Of a DNA stretch of 31,967 nt, positions 24,508 to 31,967 are shown one piece after another. Source of the stretch: a virus; IMG/VR virus record IMGVR_UViG_3300025073_000126, positions 1-31,967 of that record. The stretch is one strand, 5' to 3'. The notes below the pieces were generated by a model. That model was not told the origin of the DNA and searched no databases. It saw only the letters and a program-made list of their open reading frames with translations. The position numbers and the translations under genes are program-made. Position 1 is the first letter of the stretch. Each line of letters starts with the position of its first letter.

Positions 24508-25923
24508 TTATTTAATATTATTTTGCAAAAAGGTTAAAATTGCTTGTACGTGATTTAAAAAATCTGATTGTAGAGAAACAGATTTCATAGAATTACACGT
24601 TTGACAACAAGAAACAATATTCTCCGGAATATAACCTTCATCGTTGTTTACTCTATCTAATCCAATTGTATTTATAACAGAGCCACAATAATGACATGGT
24701 TTTTGCCAATACTTAATAAAATAAGTATATGATAAAGCAAATTGAAAACCTTTCTTTCTCGCTCTTCTTTTGTGCACATTATATCTTGCGGTTGGTGTAA
24801 GATACATATCTTTCGTTATATTACCAGAATATTTTACATGAGGAAGAACATCTTCTATTTCTCCGGTTTCTTGATAAGAAGATATTTTACGAAGATGATT
24901 AAAGAATTCAGATTCACTTAATGCATTTTTCATATAATTGCATCGCGTACAGCATGGAGCACAATTATTTATTTCATATCCTTTACTAGAGTCTATTCTA
25001 TCAATACCATTATTATTTAATATACCACAATATCTACATGGCTTAGAAGTTATTTCCAAAAATTCACTCATAGAGATAGAAACATTCTTTTTGCGATAAT
25101 TTGCCTGACAAATAAGACTTGTCCATCGGCCATTATCTGTTTTGTGATATTCTGCATTCTTTTTTAATCTTTCCTCTCTGTGTACTATATAGTATTTTTT
25201 ATTTACTCTTTTATAGTGTTCTAAATTTTCCAGTCTCCATTTTTTGCTTTTTAATAGATATTTTCTTTTATTTATTGGATTTGAAATATATTTAGAATGT
25301 AATTTACTTTTACAAGTTTTACAAGCCGTTTCATAACCATCACCTCTAGAAGAATCTTTATTAAAAGAATCTATCAATAAGGTTTGTTGACATACTTTGC
25401 ATTTTTTAATAGTTGGAGCCTGTACTATTCCGAACGCAATCTGTTGTTGTTTTTTTAAAACACTTTTGCGTCTTTGCTCTTTTCGACAAGATTTACAACT
25501 ATTCTCATAACCATCTTTGGTTATATTATTATGATCAAAATCAACTAATGATAATCTCTGTTCACACTTCTTACAGGTTTTATGAGTTAATAGGTTAATA
25601 TTTATAGGCTCTTTAATTTTATTACTTTTTAATTTTTTTCGCTTTTCAGCTCGTTTTGCATTAATTTTATCTTTATTTAAATGATAATGCTCAAGGGCGC
25701 TTGCATTATAATGCTCTTTGTTTTCGATTCTCCACTTATCTCTCGTATCTATCATTTTTTGTTTTTTTGCAGGATCTGAAGTTCGTTTTAAATAAATATC
25801 ATGGCAACATGCTTTGCATTGAGATTTTAAATTATCTAAATTATATTTATCTTTTCCAAATTCAGATATTGATTTTGTTTGCTTGCACGCAGAGCATGTT
25901 TTGGTATCAAAATTATCATTCAT
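24508..25923 (-). CDS. Double-HNH endonuclease-like protein with three zinc-ribbon modules
   Basis: This 471-aa Lys-rich protein has three N-terminal modules of one design, CxxC-(11-13)-F-(10-15)-CxxC: 'TCSACKQTKSISEFGKDKYN', 'TCKKCEQRLSLVDFDHNNIT' and 'KCKVCQQTLLIDSFNKDSSR', each closed by a second CxxC (residues about 10-40, 118-148, 172-205). Two HNH-like cores follow near residues 293-335 and 409-450: 'CRYCGILNNNGIDRIDSSKG' with 'CCTRCNYMKN', and 'CHYCGSVINTIGLDRVNNDE' with 'CCQTCNSMKS'. These have the CxxC, D-R-(I/V), GY, N, CxxCN and Lys of phage HNH nucleases, though His of 'DHI' is replaced by Arg. It is probably a free-standing homing-type nuclease that inserted after the capsid gene. 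It has an AGGAG site. Confidence 0.65.
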   Translation of the reverse strand: MNDNFDTKTCSACKQTKSISEFGKDKYNLDNLKSQCKACCHDIYLKRTSDPAKKQKMIDTRDKWRIENKEHYNASALEHYHLNKDKINAKRAEKRKKLKSNKIKEPININLLTHKTCKKCEQRLSLVDFDHNNITKDGYENSCKSCRKEQRRKSVLKKQQQIAFGIVQAPTIKKCKVCQQTLLIDSFNKDSSRGDGYETACKTCKSKLHSKYISNPINKRKYLLKSKKWRLENLEHYKRVNKKYYIVHREERLKKNAEYHKTDNGRWTSLICQANYRKKNVSISMSEFLEITSKPCRYCGILNNNGIDRIDSSKGYEINNCAPCCTRCNYMKNALSESEFFNHLRKISSYQETGEIEDVLPHVKYSGNITKDMYLTPTARYNVHKRRARKKGFQFALSYTYFIKYWQKPCHYCGSVINTIGLDRVNNDEGYIPENIVSCCQTCNSMKSVSLQSDFLNHVQAILTFLQNNIK

Positions 25924-25968
25924 TGTATAACTCCTATTTATTTTACACTTGTTAATGCAGCCATAGAA

Positions 25969-25974
25969 ATTATA
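25969..25974 (-). promoter_or_regulatory. Possible -10 element for the HNH gene
   Basis: A perfect TATAAT on the minus strand, 46 bp before ATG 25923 and downstream of the capsid terminator, so the HNH gene would need its own start of transcription about here. No good -35 box at 16-18 bp is visible, so this is weak evidence in an AT-rich space. Confidence 0.22.
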
Positions 25975-26060
25975 CTAAATTATTTCAAAACACTCTTGGG
26001 ATTTTTATAAAAATTTTGCCAAGCAATTTAAACTAGGATGGGTTGTAACCGAAATCTTTT

Positions 26061-26096
26061 ATAAAAAAATCCTCCAAAATTTCTTTTGGAGGATTT
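26061..26096 (-). terminator. Strong intrinsic terminator after the major capsid gene
   Basis: A perfect 13-bp stem (arms 26067-26079 and 26084-26096) closes on a 4-base loop that reads GAAA in the transcript, a stable GNRA tetraloop. Seven U residues follow directly in the RNA (complement of 26063-26069). It lies 32 bp after the capsid stop codon and separates the highly expressed head genes from the accessory block. Confidence 0.9.
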
Positions 26097-26127
26097 GGAA
26101 TTTTAACGATCTCTCTAAAACTTAGAT

Positions 26128-27141
26128 TTAATCAGTCACATAACCACTTGCAGCGCCACGAGGATTGACGATACCTATACCTATTATTTCACTCACCACC
26201 CAGCCTAACTTCAATTGTTTAGGTTCGTCAGCGGGTAATACTTCTATGTCCTGGCGAATAGGCATAACACCTACGAACTCAGGATCTGCAACTGCGAAAA
26301 CCTGACGGTTCTCAACAACCTTAGAGACGATGATGTCGGCACCGAAGATTGAGCCATAAAGGCCAGTTTGTAGCAATTCACGCTGAGTAACAGGATCTAC
26401 CTGTGAAGCACCAGCAGCACCAGCAGATTCCCAATTGAGCATATCGGTAAATTCGTTGATATGCATAAAATATTTAGAAGTTACCAGGTCCCACCGATCA
26501 ACTTGACGCTTTAGAGCCAAAAGGCCCTGCTTTGAAAGTTCATCAGCAGTTGTAGTATTATCTAAACGCTGGTAGGCATTCTCTCCACCTTTAGCACTAT
26601 CAGTTGCGAAATCAAGAGCAGCAAATACGTTCTTGTCTTCCTGGGCTTGAATTTCCTGACGAGCCTTTTGCTGGGCACGATCGATAACATTAAATCTCCG
26701 ACGCTTGACTTCAGCAATACGGACAGTTGGGTTAGAAACCACTTCAAACTCAGGAATAGTTACTCTGTCACCAAAAACGCGTGATTCTGGAGCGGTACCG
26801 TTACTAGAAATAACAACTGCACCAACATCAATATCGCGGTCATATATTGGCAAAGCACCTTGTGGGAGGGGATCGACTACGAGAGCCTTTCGTCCTACAC
26901 CCTGATAGTCAAGGTTTCTTCGGATTGGGTTGGCCATAGCCTGACCTAAAGCAATTTTGCCTTCTTGAGTCATTAGAGCTTGCTTGATCATCTCATCTCT
27001 CTGCTCTTCATTTAGTGAGGAACCTTGAGATAGAGCTGAACTAGAAGGTGCTAACTCTTCAATAATTGACGCATACCTTACGATCTGGGCCAAAGCATCT
27101 TTTACGTTTTTTGCGCTTAATTCGCCTTGTGTATTAAACAT
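26128..27141 (-). CDS. Major capsid protein (HK97-fold type)
   Basis: This 337-aa protein has the profile of phage major heads: an N-terminal helical part (residues 1-75), an extended acidic/beta region ('LPQGALPIYDRDIDVGAVVI', 'VTIPEFEVVSNPTVRIAEVK'), a long helix 'FNVIDRAQQKARQEIQAQED' typical of the HK97 spine, then a P-domain-like 'LLALKRQVDRWDLVTSKYFM', and a beta-rich end ('IFGADIIVSKVVENRQVFAV', 'LKLGWVVSEIIGIGIVNPRG'). Its strong AAGGAG site, richer G+C and regular codon use fit a highly expressed gene. It is preceded by a head-associated gene and followed by a strong terminator. A separate cleavable scaffold domain is not obvious. Confidence 0.78.
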   Translation of the reverse strand: MFNTQGELSAKNVKDALAQIVRYASIIEELAPSSSALSQGSSLNEEQRDEMIKQALMTQEGKIALGQAMANPIRRNLDYQGVGRKALVVDPLPQGALPIYDRDIDVGAVVISSNGTAPESRVFGDRVTIPEFEVVSNPTVRIAEVKRRRFNVIDRAQQKARQEIQAQEDKNVFAALDFATDSAKGGENAYQRLDNTTTADELSKQGLLALKRQVDRWDLVTSKYFMHINEFTDMLNWESAGAAGASQVDPVTQRELLQTGLYGSIFGADIIVSKVVENRQVFAVADPEFVGVMPIRQDIEVLPADEPKQLKLGWVVSEIIGIGIVNPRGAASGYVTD

Positions 27142-27155
27142 AATTTAACTCCTTA

Positions 27156-27818
27156 TTATGCAATTTGGACGCCAGCAAGGTACAATGCACCATACTGTGA
27201 GGTTGAGGTTTCGCCGGCCATGGTATTCGTAGTTGAAACTAGAGAAATATCATCAACACGACCGATATGTAAAGCGACAGCAATACCATTGCCACCACCT
27301 GTGGTAGTTAATTTACCATCATTAGTACCATCGGCAGCATCACCATAAATTGGTGCATTAAGGGTTGCGGCAGCATATTCGGCAGAAGAAGTCCATGCAT
27401 CAGAAGTGATACCATAAAGTCCTGGTTTGGTCCACAAAGTGGCCTTACCTGAACCGACCATGGTGCTTGGTCCAATAACAACAACACCTGAGGTTGAAGA
27501 GGTACCAAATCCAGTTCCTTTACCGACAGTTGCTCCAATTACAGTACCAAACATGGTGCCATAACTTGCGGATCCGTCACCGCCGACAGAGCTACCTTCA
27601 TCAACTAATCCATAGAAAACGCTATGAGTTGCTACGCGTCCTAAGATCAAATGAATCTGGGGACCTGGGTCACCAAAAACATCCGCAGCATACAAGTCTG
27701 TTGCTACGTTAAGAGCCTGAAGTACCGCAACTTCACCGCCCACAATTAAGGAGACGTTGTCGTCTTCGATATCAAATTGGCCTAGGGGTTCAATTCCTGG
27801 CTGTAGTGGTTTTAACAT
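27156..27818 (-). CDS. Probable head decoration / cement protein
   Basis: A 220-aa Gly/Ser/Thr/Ala-rich beta protein with no charge clusters ('YGTMFGTVIGATVGKGTGFG', 'STSGVVVIGPSTMVGSG'), and the same G+C-rich codon use as the adjacent capsid gene. It starts behind TAGGAG and ends 14 bp before the capsid gene, so both are likely made in large amounts from one transcript. A second abundant head protein next to the major capsid protein is normally a decoration or cement protein that stabilises the expanded shell. There is no diagnostic motif, so a minor capsid or vertex protein is the alternative. Confidence 0.6.
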   Translation of the reverse strand: MLKPLQPGIEPLGQFDIEDDNVSLIVGGEVAVLQALNVATDLYAADVFGDPGPQIHLILGRVATHSVFYGLVDEGSSVGGDGSASYGTMFGTVIGATVGKGTGFGTSSTSGVVVIGPSTMVGSGKATLWTKPGLYGITSDAWTSSAEYAAATLNAPIYGDAADGTNDGKLTTTGGGNGIAVALHIGRVDDISLVSTTNTMAGETSTSQYGALYLAGVQIA

Positions 27819-27839
27819 AAGTTGTTCTCCTACTTATTT

Positions 27840-30497
27840 TTAATTTAGAATAGATTCAATCGTTGAATCTATCATTTTAGAAACTTCAAAAAGTCCGTCA
27901 TTATCAGCTTGATTTGCAATTTTAATCAAAGCGTCAATCACTGCGAGATCAGCGTGTTTTCCTCGAAAGTTTCCTGTAGGAGCGCTCTTAGCCACACCTT
28001 CAGAATGTGATTTTTGCTCTAGCAAATTTTCCACTAAGCCCCCATTTCCCATTGCATCAGAAACAACAATAGCATTTGGATGTGCTTCGTGAATTAAGTC
28101 TGCACCCTTCTCTTTATGAACATCATAAAGATCAGAATAATCAGCCTTTACATTCTCCCTCTTCTGATTATACATGCTTTTAAGCCCTGCATAATATAAC
28201 TTAGAATATTGATCTGAAAGACCAGAAATAGCATCACTTATATACTTATTTGGATATTGATCTGCCATTTTCCTCATACCAATGTTTAATCTATTAGTAG
28301 ATTCTTTAATAAAACTCTGTGAAAGTAATAGATTTTCAGCCACTTTTTGTGAAACTGGATTATTACGATAATAATTTATAGCATTTTTCCATCCACTATG
28401 TCTGCGGCGTCCTTGTTTGGGTAATGAATGTCGAATAAACTTTCTTAATTGAGAACGATTAAATACGCCCTCTTTATAAAGATAACCTAAAGAATTTAAA
28501 TAATCAATTTGTGGATTACCAGTTTTCCTGATAAAACCTCCCCATCTATTATCCGGATCCATAAAGGCCATACCTAATGGAGTTTGTAATAAATCACTTG
28601 CAATTCTAAAAGCCGCACTTCTAAATCCTGGTGGTTTATTTGAGATATCTATTTTTTCTCCATAAACATCTAAAATAATAGGATTATCAGATCCAGAACC
28701 AAGATCTGTTGAGGCTCCAGTTGAGGCTCCGGGTCTACTTTCTGCAATAGGTCCTGTGGCTGCACCAATATTAGCACTTCCAGCTCCTGCACTAATTGCA
28801 GATTCAGCGGCTGGGTAAATGTCGATTACCACCTGTCTCCAATGTTCTAAAGCACTCAGCAGTTGCTGATCCGCCTGAATAGTCTCTTGGAAGCCATCTA
28901 GAGAAGCCAAGTCACCTCTAAGAGCTTCTTGATTTGTTAAAAATTCCGTAATTTCAGCTTTTAATTCTTCCGTTTGTTTTGCGGCAATTATCATAGCGGC
29001 CGGATCTTTTGGTTCCATTAAAATAGAAGCACTCTCTTCATTATCTTTTAATTCATCCAAAACATCTATATTCTGTTCGTTACCATAAGTTCTTTGATTA
29101 AAACGTAACGTTCCATGAGCAGCTCTAGCGGCAGCAATTGCTTTTCCCAAATCTGAAACGCTGGTTTGATATGTTTGTAGGTCATCTTTATTATCAGGAT
29201 TAGATAAGTAATCCCACAACGATATTCCACCCCAAGCTAATAAACCCAATACTGCGGCTATACCCAGCCCTTTAAGGGCTAGTGGTCCTGCAACTCCGAG
29301 TAAAAATTTTCCTACCACTCCCTTTTGAACAGCGGCTGAAAAATTTTGAGCAATCTCTGTATTTTTTAAAAGTCTACTTGACTCTTCGGCACCAGCCTTC
29401 TTGGAAGCTGTGGCCAAACTTTTAGTCTCTTTTTCCACCATCTTTTTGACAGCTTTTGCTTGTTCGTCAGATAAGCCCTTTGCTATTTTTGCTTTATCTG
29501 TGTGTATTTGAGCGACTTCATCTGCAATACTTTGCAATTTTTGAGCAGATTCAGCAGATTCTTGTTTTAATGACTCTATAACTGGCTGAATTGCTCGTTT
29601 AGTTTCTTCTCCAGAACGTGCGGCGGCAGTAGATAATTCTGCAATAGAAGCTTCCATCGCACCAAGTCTGGCAGCAATTTCAACGCTATTATCTAATGAC
29701 TCTACAGCTTTAGCTGGCATAGCTACACCAGTAGCTTGCTCAACCTTAGCTTTTGTAACTGCTACTTTTGGAGCAGAATTTTGTCGAATTCTTGCGCCCA
29801 ACTCGCCTTCTTGAAGTGGCTTTGGTTTTGGAGCCACCGGGACGCCTCGACCTCTTATACCAGCCGCTGGTTGAGCGGGAGACTGCACTTTTGGAGCAAT
29901 TGGAGGTTCTGCTTTTGGAGCAATTGGAAGTTCTGCTTTTGGAGCAACTGGAGGTTCTACTTTTGGAGTAACTGAAGGTTCTACTTTTGGAGTAACTGAA
30001 GGTTCTACTTTTGGAGGACCTATGGTCTTTAAACGTCTTGAGGCTACTTCTAAAAGCGCAACTTGATCTGGGCCTTCTTTTGAGACGACTCGCTGCATAT
30101 ATGCAACTAATTTAGCAGACTCTGTATCATTTATAGAAATCCCTTTAATAGCATCTAATACATCTTCGCAATTCATTACTGCTTCTTGTATAAAATCTTC
30201 CGAAGTATCTATCCAGTTTGGATCTGTCAACTTAGGTCCATTATTAGAAAGCTGTTCCCCAATAAATCTAAGTTTTCTACCGATAGCAGGTAAAGATTTC
30301 CCTTCGGTGACTTTCGTAAAAACTTCTAAAAGTTGTTGGGAAGAATCAAAAGATATTTTAGTAGCAGATGGAAATAATTCTTTAAATAAAGCTTCACCAA
30401 CTTCCGTTGCTTTACCAGCTTTTTTGGTCAAATATTTTTGCATTATATCAGAATAAATATCAAATATTTCTGAGGAACCTGCGCGATTTATTTTCAT
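27840..30497 (-). CDS. Large modular head protein with Pro-rich repeat, coiled coil, hydrophobic segment and helical tag
   Basis: An 885-aa protein in ordered modules: a helical N-terminal domain (1-160), a six-unit Pro-rich repeat (162-209, unit PKVEPSVT and variants), a basic linker (210-265), a long coiled coil (about 270-375), a hydrophobic Gly/Leu/Ala segment that could span or enter a membrane (396-430, 'GLGIAAVLGLLAWGGISLWD'), a second helical and Gly/Ser-rich part, then a helical domain (about 590-860), and at the end the hairpin motif 'DALIKIANQADNDGLFEVSK'. I recognise no protease active site. Position upstream of capsid genes suggests an inner-head, ejected or scaffolding protein; the possible membrane segment would suit DNA ejection. 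Its GGAG site overlaps the upstream stop. Confidence 0.5.
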   Translation of the reverse strand: MKINRAGSSEIFDIYSDIMQKYLTKKAGKATEVGEALFKELFPSATKISFDSSQQLLEVFTKVTEGKSLPAIGRKLRFIGEQLSNNGPKLTDPNWIDTSEDFIQEAVMNCEDVLDAIKGISINDTESAKLVAYMQRVVSKEGPDQVALLEVASRRLKTIGPPKVEPSVTPKVEPSVTPKVEPPVAPKAELPIAPKAEPPIAPKVQSPAQPAAGIRGRGVPVAPKPKPLQEGELGARIRQNSAPKVAVTKAKVEQATGVAMPAKAVESLDNSVEIAARLGAMEASIAELSTAAARSGEETKRAIQPVIESLKQESAESAQKLQSIADEVAQIHTDKAKIAKGLSDEQAKAVKKMVEKETKSLATASKKAGAEESSRLLKNTEIAQNFSAAVQKGVVGKFLLGVAGPLALKGLGIAAVLGLLAWGGISLWDYLSNPDNKDDLQTYQTSVSDLGKAIAAARAAHGTLRFNQRTYGNEQNIDVLDELKDNEESASILMEPKDPAAMIIAAKQTEELKAEITEFLTNQEALRGDLASLDGFQETIQADQQLLSALEHWRQVVIDIYPAAESAISAGAGSANIGAATGPIAESRPGASTGASTDLGSGSDNPIILDVYGEKIDISNKPPGFRSAAFRIASDLLQTPLGMAFMDPDNRWGGFIRKTGNPQIDYLNSLGYLYKEGVFNRSQLRKFIRHSLPKQGRRRHSGWKNAINYYRNNPVSQKVAENLLLSQSFIKESTNRLNIGMRKMADQYPNKYISDAISGLSDQYSKLYYAGLKSMYNQKRENVKADYSDLYDVHKEKGADLIHEAHPNAIVVSDAMGNGGLVENLLEQKSHSEGVAKSAPTGNFRGKHADLAVIDALIKIANQADNDGLFEVSKMIDSTIESILN
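29871..30014 (-). repeat. 24-bp in-frame tandem repeat encoding a Pro-rich linker
   Basis: Six 24-bp units encode PKVEPSVT (twice), PKVEPPVA, PKAELPIA, PKAEPPIA and PKVQSPAQ, running right to left on the plus strand. The first two units are nearly identical in DNA; the others drift. This is an extended, polyproline-rich spacer between two helical domains and is likely to vary in copy number between relatives. Confidence 0.9.
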
Positions 30498-30500
30498 AAT

Positions 30501-30887
30501 TTATTCTCCGGAAATTTCAGATATTGTTCTCTCAATCCGGTAGGCCAGTTTAATATTACCTAGATCTGCGGCAGCTTCAGCAGCAAGTTTAAGTTCTAAT
30601 AACAACTTTGCTTTTGCTTCTTTTTGCTCTTCTTCGCTTATCTCTTCTAACTCAGGATTTGTTTCTGCGTCATCTGCTAAGGCAGAATCAACAAATGCAT
30701 CTAAACTTTTCTTTGCATCACCCATAGTATTTTTAACTTCAGTAGCCTTCTGATTGACTGTATCTAACGTAGAAGCTTGAGCCATCAAATCTAATCTTTC
30801 GGCTAAAGAAAGAATATATTTTTCAAATTCCATAGCCGTTTCGCTCTGTTCCCAAGCCTGTTTAGTTATATGATCCCATTTTGGCAT
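30501..30887 (-). CDS. Acidic helical head-region protein (scaffold-like) with C-terminal helical tag
   Basis: A 128-aa, almost entirely helical protein, very acidic around residues 70-90 ('ALADDAETNPELEEISEEEQ'). Size, charge and helicity suit a scaffolding or core protein of the prohead, and it lies in the head gene cluster directly upstream of the 885-aa protein. Its last 25 residues ('KLAAEAAADLGNIKLAYRIE', then 'RTISEIS') match the C-terminus of that neighbour (G and I-(D/E)-x-T-I in the same places). The ribosome site is AGGAG. The stop lies 3 bp before the next ATG, with the next ribosome site in its last codons. Confidence 0.5.
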   Translation of the reverse strand: MPKWDHITKQAWEQSETAMEFEKYILSLAERLDLMAQASTLDTVNQKATEVKNTMGDAKKSLDAFVDSALADDAETNPELEEISEEEQKEAKAKLLLELKLAAEAAADLGNIKLAYRIERTISEISGE

Positions 30888-31027
30888 AATAATCTCCTAA
30901 TCTATGATAAATTAGTTTAATTAGTAGTCTAGTGTATTAATATCAAAGCGGGTACATCTAAATTATATTTTAATGCTGCCGCTAATCTATGCTATCACTC
31001 TTAAGATTAAATATCATTTGATAATTT

Positions 31028-31111
31028 TTAAATAGCATATGCAAAATTATTCAGATTCATGGATATTAAGAATTGCAATAATTCTTTTAATTTTAGACCC
31101 AACTTATTCAT
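31028..31111 (-). CDS. 27-residue micro-ORF resembling a stand-alone copy of the helical tag
   Basis: ATG 31111 follows an AGAGGA ribosome site at good distance, and the frame ends at TAA 31028. The product is 'KLKELLQFLISMNLNNFAYA' with short flanks; it aligns without gaps to the tag of the kinase-like proteins (shared L, L, L-N, A, A-I positions). Downstream to about 30929, other frames also look protein-like, notably 'RLAAALKYNLDVPALILI', so this may be the start of a small gene broken by frameshifts. The two readings cannot be separated here. Confidence 0.35.
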   Translation of the reverse strand: MNKLGLKLKELLQFLISMNLNNFAYAI

Positions 31112-31128
31112 AAATTATATCCTCTATT

Positions 31129-31824
31129 TTAGACGAAAAGAAATTCCAAAGTTCCCATCAATGATGATGGCGGACCAGTCACATATGCTACTGCGGGATG
31201 GCCCTCTGTAGGTTGGGCGGTAGTTAATTTTCCGTCTAATCCTACATATAAATTTGCATTTAATGGATAAATTTGAGTGGTATCAAACTGGTCTGTAGCA
31301 TATATTCCCCGATGATAATGTACCGTTACCCGACCCGATCCAACTGTAGAATCATCTCCAGGTTTCGTTGCTATTCTATATACATAACTAGTTATTATTT
31401 TAAAAGCATCATTATTTCCATCTTCATCTGAATCATAATTCAATACAGTACCAGCAGGTACAATTACCAACCCATTTACATCATTTAAAGATACTGTAAT
31501 GGTAGATGTGAAACTATTTCGATTTACATTTGGAAATTCTAATGGAGCCATTACTTCTGCAATATTAGTTTTTACTCCATTAACCTCTACTATATTAGAG
31601 GAGGCTACTTCAATTACTATAATTTCATCAATTTGAGCTTTACTAAATGCATTTGTCCTGGCATCATCTATTATTCCTAATGGCGCCGTTCCATCACTAA
31701 CTCCCACAACGATATCATTTCCTAAAATTTTAAGCTGTGCAATCATACCTGGCTCAAATTCGGCCGTAGGATCCAAAGGATAACTTGCAGGTAATGATGT
31801 GCCGGTATGTATAACTCTTAGCAT
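31129..31824 (-). CDS. Probable virion/head protein with beta-rich fold
   Basis: A 231-aa beta-rich protein with a Gly/Ala/Asp composition like head decoration or vertex proteins: 'PTAEFEPGMIAQLKILGNDI', 'GTAPLGIIDDARTNAFSKAQ', and a terminal strand pattern. One loop, 'DSDEDGNNDAF' (about residues 130-140), has the spacing of a calcium-binding D-x-D-x-D-G loop. It starts behind GGAG, shortly after a terminator, and so is probably the first gene of the head transcript. No exact family is recognised; position and composition favour a structural role. Confidence 0.5.
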   Translation of the reverse strand: MLRVIHTGTSLPASYPLDPTAEFEPGMIAQLKILGNDIVVGVSDGTAPLGIIDDARTNAFSKAQIDEIIVIEVASSNIVEVNGVKTNIAEVMAPLEFPNVNRNSFTSTITVSLNDVNGLVIVPAGTVLNYDSDEDGNNDAFKIITSYVYRIATKPGDDSTVGSGRVTVHYHRGIYATDQFDTTQIYPLNANLYVGLDGKLTTAQPTEGHPAVAYVTGPPSSLMGTLEFLFV

Positions 31825-31862
31825 ATATTCTCCAGTATTTTAATTCAATACAAATAATTAAT

Positions 31863-31894
31863 AAAAATATAGGAGACCATTGTAGTCTCCTATA
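31863..31894 (-). terminator. Intrinsic terminator of the gene entering from the right
   Basis: A perfect 10-bp stem (arms 31868-31877 and 31885-31894) with a 7-base loop is followed in the minus-strand transcript by U5 (complement of 31863-31867) and AU-rich sequence. It lies 39 bp past the stop at 31933, and separates that gene from the head transcript that starts to its left. Confidence 0.82.
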
Positions 31895-31932
31895 CATAAT
31901 ACTTTGTTTTAAATTTTGATTATCAATTTATC

Positions 31933-31967
31933 TTAAGAGGTTTTCTTGATATTATCAATTGTAGCAA
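31933..31967 (-). CDS. C-terminal end of an upstream gene (truncated by window edge)
   Basis: The last codons, ATIDNIKKTS-stop, read on the minus strand from the edge to TAA at 31933, the only frame at the edge that ends just ahead of the terminator. Only about 11 residues are visible, so the product cannot be named; prohead protease or portal genes are common here but this is unproven. Confidence 0.45.
   Translation of the reverse strand, partial: ATIDNIKKTS

Noticed and set aside
25938-25964. Eight-codon leader ORF before the HNH gene
   Set aside because: No ribosome site and no attenuator-like hairpin after it.
29736-29975. Plus-strand open frames opposite the Pro-rich repeat, giving Trp/Leu-rich repeats
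   Set aside because: They are the antisense of the 24-bp coding repeat, with no ribosome site and a clear gene on the other strand.

Overview
This window is part of the structural region of a large, AT-rich, contractile-tailed (myovirus-type) phage genome, probably from an uncultured virus. The evidence is a tail sheath gene at the left edge, a major capsid gene near the right, two very long tail-fibre/adhesin genes, membrane proteins that could belong to a lysis cassette, and tightly packed genes with strong GGAG-type ribosome sites, many start/stop overlaps and almost no intergenic space. Nearly everything is on the minus strand, so transcription runs from right to left. No tRNA, CRISPR array, integrase or insertion sequence was seen. 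The host cannot be named from the sequence; a VanX-like peptidoglycan dipeptidase and membrane proteins of holin/spanin build only suggest a peptidoglycan-walled bacterium.

Right part (about 26.1-31.97 kb), head module: the tail end of a further gene and its terminator at the right edge, a probable virion protein (231 aa), a micro-ORF, an acidic helical protein (128 aa), an 885-aa protein with a Pro-rich repeat, coiled coil and hydrophobic segment, a probable head decoration protein and the major capsid protein. A strong GNRA-looped terminator follows the capsid gene. The capsid and decoration genes are visibly richer in G+C than their neighbours.

Middle (about 19.2-25.9 kb), accessory block between capsid and neck/tail genes: a double-HNH protein with three zinc-ribbon modules, a complete adenylosuccinate lyase (PurB), a fusion of an ADP-ribosyltransferase-like domain with an alpha/beta domain that faintly resembles isochorismatase-type hydrolases, two tandem kinase-like paralogues that are the only plus-strand genes, and a VanX-like M15 peptidase. 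A 7-bp hairpin covers the ribosome site of the ART-like gene.

Left part (1-19.2 kb), neck, tail and lysis-like genes: a small Cys/His zinc protein, neck/virion proteins, a HExxH metallopeptidase, a baseplate-like protein with Ig-like domains and a zinc knuckle, four small membrane/coiled-coil genes, two paralogous beta-helix fibre proteins of 1418 and 1203 aa, a protein with an Ig-like tail domain, a candidate tail terminator, a 43-aa mini-gene and the (incomplete) sheath gene of at least 996 codons.

The most unusual observation is a short helical-hairpin motif, roughly L..(I/L)(A/S)..L....L..E(A/S)...(I/L)D.L, at the ends of otherwise unrelated proteins: the M15 peptidase and both kinase-like proteins (N-terminal), the 885-aa and 128-aa head proteins (C-terminal), and nearly the whole of a 27-residue micro-ORF. 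It could be a docking or packaging tag that takes enzymes into the virion; this is inference and needs a profile search and proteomics.
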